This document shows positions 60,371-64,000 of a stretch of 64,000 nucleotides of DNA, piece after piece (positions within the stretch are counted from its first letter, which is position 1; every line of letters begins with the position of its first letter). Source of the stretch: Mucilaginibacter aquariorum (GTDB lineage: Bacteria > Bacteroidota > Bacteroidia > Sphingobacteriales > Sphingobacteriaceae); NCBI RefSeq assembly GCF_024498135.1, contig NZ_JANHOH010000008.1, forward strand, positions 157,622 through 221,621, in the 5' to 3' direction. The notes beneath the pieces were generated by a model. The model saw only the letters and a list, made by a program, of their open reading frames with translations. It was not told the DNA's origin and did no database searches. Position numbers and translations under genes: made by a program.

Positions 60371-61705
60371 ATGCTTCCTGTTAAACGCTTTGTTGATTTT
60401 ATTGAACAAAATACCCTTTTTACGCCAGCCAACAAAATACTGGCAGCTGTAAGCGGCGGCATGGATTCTGTTTTAATGGCTCATTTGTTAAAGGCCGCAG
60501 GATATAATTTTGGCATAGCACATTGCAATTTTAAGTTACGCGACCCCGAAGCTGATACCGATCAGGAATTTACCCGCCTGCTTGCCCAGCAACTGGGAGT
60601 TGGCTTCCATACGGTAAACTTTGATACTAAGCAGCAGGCCACTGATAACAAAGTATCTATCCAAATGGCGGCTCGCGATCTTAGGTATCAATGGTTTGCT
60701 CAAATCAGTCAATCAGCTGGTTACGATGTTATTGCTCTTGCACACCATCAGAACGATACTATTGAAACAATATTGTTAAACCTTACACGCGGTACAGGTA
60801 TAGCTGGGTTGCATGGTATTTTGCCTAAAAATGGCCCGCTGGTGCGCCCTTTGCTTTTCCTTACCCGTCATGAAATACATACCATAATTACATCCGAAGA
60901 TCTAAACTATGTAGAGGATGCCTCCAATGCTTCTATAAAATATGCCCGCAATAAAATACGTCATCAGGTTATTCCGTTACTGAAAGAATTGAACCCAAAC
61001 CTGGAAGCTACTTTTGAGAACAACCTGCGCAATTTTAGGGACATGGAAGTGTTGCTGAACGAAAAGGTAGATGCTTTGAAAAAAGAGCTGCTTATTCAAC
61101 ATGATGGGGAGGTGCACATTTCTATTGAACAGATAGAGCAGTTATCGCCCAAGCGCTTATTGCTTTTTAAATTACTACATGATTATGGCTTTATAGAAAC
61201 CGTTGTTGACGATCTGATAACCGCATTGGCCAAACATCCGGGCCGGGTGTTTGAAAGCACGAACTTTACCTTGCTGGTAGATAGGGGCAAGCTTATTATC
61301 TCGCCAAAAGCGGGCGGAGTTAAAGCAGAAACTATAATTAATGAAAACGATACCAGTATTGTTTATAACAGCTACAAACTAACGTTACTGCATGATGATA
61401 GTGCGCTAATTATCAGGGATAATCCTTTAGCTGTTTCTGTTGATGCCAAACTATTAATATATCCGCTTACATTGCGTGCCTGGCAGCAGGGCGATGTTTT
61501 TTACCCACTGGGGATGAAAACCCGGCAAAAACTAAGTGATTTTTTCATTCACGAGAAGGTGCCGTTGCATAAAAAAAGTAAGTTACCTATACTGGTAAAC
61601 GGTAATGGCGACATTATTTGGGTAGGCGGTTACCGGCCCGACGAAAGGTACAAAGTAAGTAATAACACTAAAAAAGTTACTATATTCGAACTGTATAAAT
61701 TATGA
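60371..61705 (+). CDS. tilS: tRNA(Ile)-lysidine synthetase
   Basis: 444 residues. PP-loop motif AVSGGMDSVLMAHLL (SGGxDS near residues 29-34), then ALAHHQNDTIETILLNLTRGTGI and YVEDASNASIKYARNKIRHQ, all TilS signatures. The C-terminal domains (about 230-444) include the TilS C-terminal lysine-binding part ending RKLSDFFIHEKVPLHKK-like and WVGGYRPDERYKVS. Converts the C34 of tRNA-Ile(CAU) to lysidine; an essential enzyme. The stop overlaps the next gene by 4 bp. Confidence 0.96.
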   Translation: MLPVKRFVDFIEQNTLFTPANKILAAVSGGMDSVLMAHLLKAAGYNFGIAHCNFKLRDPEADTDQEFTRLLAQQLGVGFHTVNFDTKQQATDNKVSIQMAARDLRYQWFAQISQSAGYDVIALAHHQNDTIETILLNLTRGTGIAGLHGILPKNGPLVRPLLFLTRHEIHTIITSEDLNYVEDASNASIKYARNKIRHQVIPLLKELNPNLEATFENNLRNFRDMEVLLNEKVDALKKELLIQHDGEVHISIEQIEQLSPKRLLLFKLLHDYGFIETVVDDLITALAKHPGRVFESTNFTLLVDRGKLIISPKAGGVKAETIINENDTSIVYNSYKLTLLHDDSALIIRDNPLAVSVDAKLLIYPLTLRAWQQGDVFYPLGMKTRQKLSDFFIHEKVPLHKKSKLPILVNGNGDIIWVGGYRPDERYKVSNNTKKVTIFELYKL

Positions 61706-62187
61706 GCGATAAATCAGTTTTTATTGAAAAACAATACCTGGGCAGGGAGTGGATCCCTATCACTATCCGCCTGGTTTTAGCCATGTTTTGCTTTGCTGCT
61801 TATTTTTTTACTGATGAACGCGAACGCAACGGCGACCTTTTAGCCATTGTTGGGTTTGTTATTATTATCATATCCATTATAATGGGGTTCTTGCTGCACT
61901 TTAGCACCAGGGTTATCAATAAAAGCGTTTTATTGGATGGCTTATGGAGCACCCGCAGGGTTAAGATAGATCTGAACAGTATTGTAAAGGTTGAAAAAGG
62001 ATCGTACAGCCGTTACTTGTTCAATAACCCGGTTTATAATTTGCATACCAAGGGCACCATTCGTTTTTACGCAGCAGGTAACGATGCTATCCACCTTACA
62101 GATAGGGATGGCCTTGTTTATATTATAGGATCGCAGCATGCCAATGAGTTTTTAAGGGCAATTAAAGAAGAAATGAAACGGGCTTAA
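61702..62187 (+). CDS. Hypothetical membrane protein with PH-like domain
   Basis: 161 residues. Two membrane helices (LVLAMFCFAAYFFTD and AIVGFVIIIISIIMGFLLHF) followed by about 100 residues that look like a bacterial PH-type domain (SVLLDGLWSTRRVKIDLNSI, GTIRFYAAGNDAIHLTDRDG, YIIGSQHANEFLRAIKEEM). No function known. The ATGA overlap with tilS shows translational coupling. A strong terminator follows. Confidence 0.7.
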   Translation: MSDKSVFIEKQYLGREWIPITIRLVLAMFCFAAYFFTDERERNGDLLAIVGFVIIIISIIMGFLLHFSTRVINKSVLLDGLWSTRRVKIDLNSIVKVEKGSYSRYLFNNPVYNLHTKGTIRFYAAGNDAIHLTDRDGLVYIIGSQHANEFLRAIKEEMKRA

Positions 62188-62206
62188 AAGCCAAATAGAT
62201 ATAAAT

Positions 62207-62244
62207 AAAAAGGCAGCCAGGTATTTACCGGAGCTGCCTTTTTT
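62207..62244. terminator. Bidirectional terminator
   Basis: 11-bp stem AAAAAGGCAGC / GCTGCCTTTTT, 15-nt loop, A and T runs on both sides, between convergent membrane-protein and RemB-like genes. Confidence 0.88.
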
Positions 62245-62261
62245 ATGTTATCGGTATTTTG

Positions 62262-63878
62262 TTAGTGCGTTTTGTAGCTGGCCAGATCGCTATAGATCTG
62301 ACGGAAAGAACTACGCAGGCCGAAGGTGATCATAGCGGTTTTATCGTTAAAGTCGCTGTTCTTTTCGGTGCGGTAAATGCCGCCAAGCTCTAACCTCAAA
62401 TTATATTTAGGGTTTAGTACATAGCCAATTTTACCTTGCAGATAAACCATATTTGTTTTTAAACCCTGGCCAATGGTGTTTCCATCACGCTGTATAGGTT
62501 GGCTGTAATGCTTAAAAATATCTTTACCGTAATTATCATTACCTATATCCAAGCCATAGCGGCCGTAATCAACTTCGCCCATAAAATCAAAACGTTTGTA
62601 GGAGTAGTTAAGCAAGGCAACCACCTCGCGGAAGTTTGCACCCCACGGATGTGCCAGCGGCTCGCTGTTGGCCGAATAGTTTAATATGTTTGATCGTTCC
62701 GAATAGGTGTAAGGCCTTACCGTATTTGTTTCTAACAGGTAGTTTAAGTTGGTAACACCAAACATGTTGGCGCCCCTTATGCCTACCTGGTAGCCAAATT
62801 TGTTGTTTACATAACCTGCATTATTAAAAAACTCTTTAGCTGTAAACTCATCTAACGAGAACTGACCGTAAGCAGTGATGCCATCGGTTAGCTTGTATTT
62901 AGTTGTAAAGCCTATCAACGCATTATCTGGCGAACCATTGGCGGCCTCTACAGGCCTTAAAAATATAACGGGGTTAATGTAGCTAAAATCAAAACCGTGT
63001 GTATGGCCCTGGTCATCCGTATTGCTCCAGATAACCGAATCGAAGAACCCAAACGACAGCCGGTTATTTACATTCCAATCCAGGTAGTGGAAAATGCCCC
63101 ATTTGTTACGGTCAATATTTAAGTCACTGGTACCGGCAGGGTCAGTAAAGTAGGCCCACATGGCCATGTATTTTACATTACCCAGGTTGGCAGTAAGTTT
63201 AAAGAAAGGGTAGGGCGATGCATAGTCTGACAGTAGCAACGAACGGTAACCATCGCCAATAAAGGTTTTATCGCGCCCGGCGCTAATATTTAAGTATTTA
63301 ACCGGTGTGTATGATACTGTTGCGGTAATATAATCCCACCTGTAAGCATTGGGGTTATTGTTAAACGTACCGGCATATGCCTGCCCTGGAACTATGCCAA
63401 CCTGCTGGATGTAGGTAGAGATATAATTGGGAACTTCGGCCTGGTTTAAATAGCCTGATATGTTGTAGTAAAACTTTTTACCTACTGTACCGCCAATTTG
63501 CAAGCCAAGTGAACTTAGATAGGTATTGCGTTTGTGTGAAAGATCACGGCCTATGTTAAAATCGGGAAGCAGATCGGCGTAAAAGGTGGAGTTGGTGCCT
63601 TTTACATCAATTAAATGCTCATTAAACAACTTGCGGTATAAAATGCTTTTGTTTGAACCATCGCTACCGTAATTCATGATAGAATCGTAGCGTTGCATCA
63701 GTAATGAATCGTCAACAAAAAATGGTTTTAACGAGGTATGCAGGCGGGTTTTGGTTGAATAAGCATCAGCATTAAACTTTTGATAAAAATCGTATGAGTA
63801 AGGCTGGTATATTGATTGTGAACGGGCAATACCCGCCGTGATCAATAATAACGCAATGCTGGTAAATATTCTCTTCAT
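62262..63878 (-). CDS. RemB-like outer membrane protein (gliding-motility/capsule-assembly type)
   Basis: 538 residues. Signal peptide about 1-20 (SIALLLITAGIARSQ). The mature protein is a large beta-barrel of the Wzi/RemB kind: YNISGYLNQAEVPNYISTYI, SAGRDKTFIGDGYRSLLLSD, LSFGFFDSVIWSNTDDQGHT and NPVIFLRPVEAANGSPDNAL. These are the core motifs I associate with RemB of Flavobacterium gliding clusters and with the capsule-assembly family. In a gliding-negative genus it may rather bind capsule or exopolysaccharide. The following gene on the same strand (gmd-like) lies directly upstream by 21 bp, supporting a polysaccharide role. Terminator downstream. Confidence 0.75.
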   Translation of the reverse strand: MKRIFTSIALLLITAGIARSQSIYQPYSYDFYQKFNADAYSTKTRLHTSLKPFFVDDSLLMQRYDSIMNYGSDGSNKSILYRKLFNEHLIDVKGTNSTFYADLLPDFNIGRDLSHKRNTYLSSLGLQIGGTVGKKFYYNISGYLNQAEVPNYISTYIQQVGIVPGQAYAGTFNNNPNAYRWDYITATVSYTPVKYLNISAGRDKTFIGDGYRSLLLSDYASPYPFFKLTANLGNVKYMAMWAYFTDPAGTSDLNIDRNKWGIFHYLDWNVNNRLSFGFFDSVIWSNTDDQGHTHGFDFSYINPVIFLRPVEAANGSPDNALIGFTTKYKLTDGITAYGQFSLDEFTAKEFFNNAGYVNNKFGYQVGIRGANMFGVTNLNYLLETNTVRPYTYSERSNILNYSANSEPLAHPWGANFREVVALLNYSYKRFDFMGEVDYGRYGLDIGNDNYGKDIFKHYSQPIQRDGNTIGQGLKTNMVYLQGKIGYVLNPKYNLRLELGGIYRTEKNSDFNDKTAMITFGLRSSFRQIYSDLASYKTH

Positions 63879-63899
63879 ATAATGCCGAAATGAGTTAAA

Positions 63900-64000
63900 C
63901 TATTCAAAATAGTTTAATGTTTTAAAGCCGCCCTTTTTCATGTGCTCGTCCTTTTTTGCTAAATGCAGGTCAGACTGTACCATATCTGTAACAAGCGCTT
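63900..64000 (-). CDS. gmd: GDP-mannose 4,6-dehydratase, C-terminal end (5' part outside window)
   Basis: Only the last 32 codons are in the window, reading MVQSDLHLAKKDEHMKKGGF and ending KTLNYFE before TAG. This helical end with SD-x-x-L-x-x-KD-x-x-(L/M)-K-x-GG and NYFE is what I recall from the C-terminus of Bacteroidota GDP-mannose 4,6-dehydratases (NDP-sugar SDR family, making GDP-4-keto-6-deoxymannose for fucose and related sugars). The assignment rests on this short piece alone. It is followed after 21 bp by the RemB-like gene on the same strand. Confidence 0.6.
   Translation of the reverse strand, partial: ALVTDMVQSDLHLAKKDEHMKKGGFKTLNYFE

Overview
The window is a chromosomal segment of a Bacteroidota bacterium. 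Gene content and style point to the Sphingobacteriaceae, with Mucilaginibacter or Pedobacter as the best guess. The signs are SusC/SusD outer-membrane pairs, a one-protein hybrid two-component regulator (HTCS), a RemB-like protein, weak or absent Shine-Dalgarno sequences, several TAnnTTTG -7 boxes, and palindromic intergenic repeats of kinds I recall from such genomes. No insertion sequence, phage, CRISPR array or rRNA was seen. The only RNA gene recognised with certainty is a tRNA-Val.

Layout. (1) 1-15.7 kb is a polysaccharide utilisation locus, all on the plus strand: the 3' part of a GH9 gene, a GH26 mannanase-type enzyme, an MFS sugar transporter, a 1390-residue HTCS sensor-regulator, SusC, SusD and a GH31 enzyme with a PA14 insert. 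The set suggests a plant hemicellulose (xyloglucan, mannan or mixed beta-glucan). SusC/SusD take up oligosaccharides, the HTCS senses them, and a 12-bp direct repeat with a 21-bp period upstream of susC is a good candidate for its binding site. (2) 15.9-23.8 kb holds small envelope proteins, tRNA-Val with a textbook promoter and terminator, a gene-free stretch with an orphan terminator, two exported ferritin-like proteins, a protein with a Gln/Arg repeat tail, a 2OG-Fe(II) oxygenase and a lipoprotein. (3) 23.8-30.7 kb holds a beta-CASP RNase-like protein, a BlaI repressor coupled to a BlaR1-type receptor that also carries two TonB C-terminal domains and a plug-like domain, a PAS protein, a 51-residue membrane protein and an M61 peptidase. 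(4) 30.9-37.8 kb is an RND efflux operon (adaptor, pump, TolC) followed by a single-domain response regulator overlapping an N-acetylglucosamine kinase-like gene.

(5) 37.7-46.8 kb holds mostly housekeeping and envelope genes (lnt, rsmI, serS) interspersed with palindromic repeats, then a serine hydrolase that keeps only the non-catalytic half of a GH3 enzyme, overlapping an amidohydrolase gene. (6) 46.9-53.1 kb is a plus-strand run: mutL, two rhomboid proteases, an EEP-family hydrolase and cysS. (7) 53.1-64 kb holds a two-domain NTF2-like protein, surA with a MoxR ATPase, a protein whose layout recalls the DNA polymerase III psi subunit followed by rdgB, an OstA/LptA-like protein, tilS, a small membrane protein, a RemB-like barrel protein, and the last 32 codons of a gene that looks like gmd.

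Most of the window is ordinary core genome plus one sugar-use locus. The parts most worth following are the BlaI plus M56-TonB-TonB-plug receptor pair with its two palindromes, the GH3-remnant serine hydrolase, the psi-like protein, the orphan terminator near 18.1 kb, and the -7 boxes lying very close to start codons. All family names come from reading motifs by eye, with no database search.
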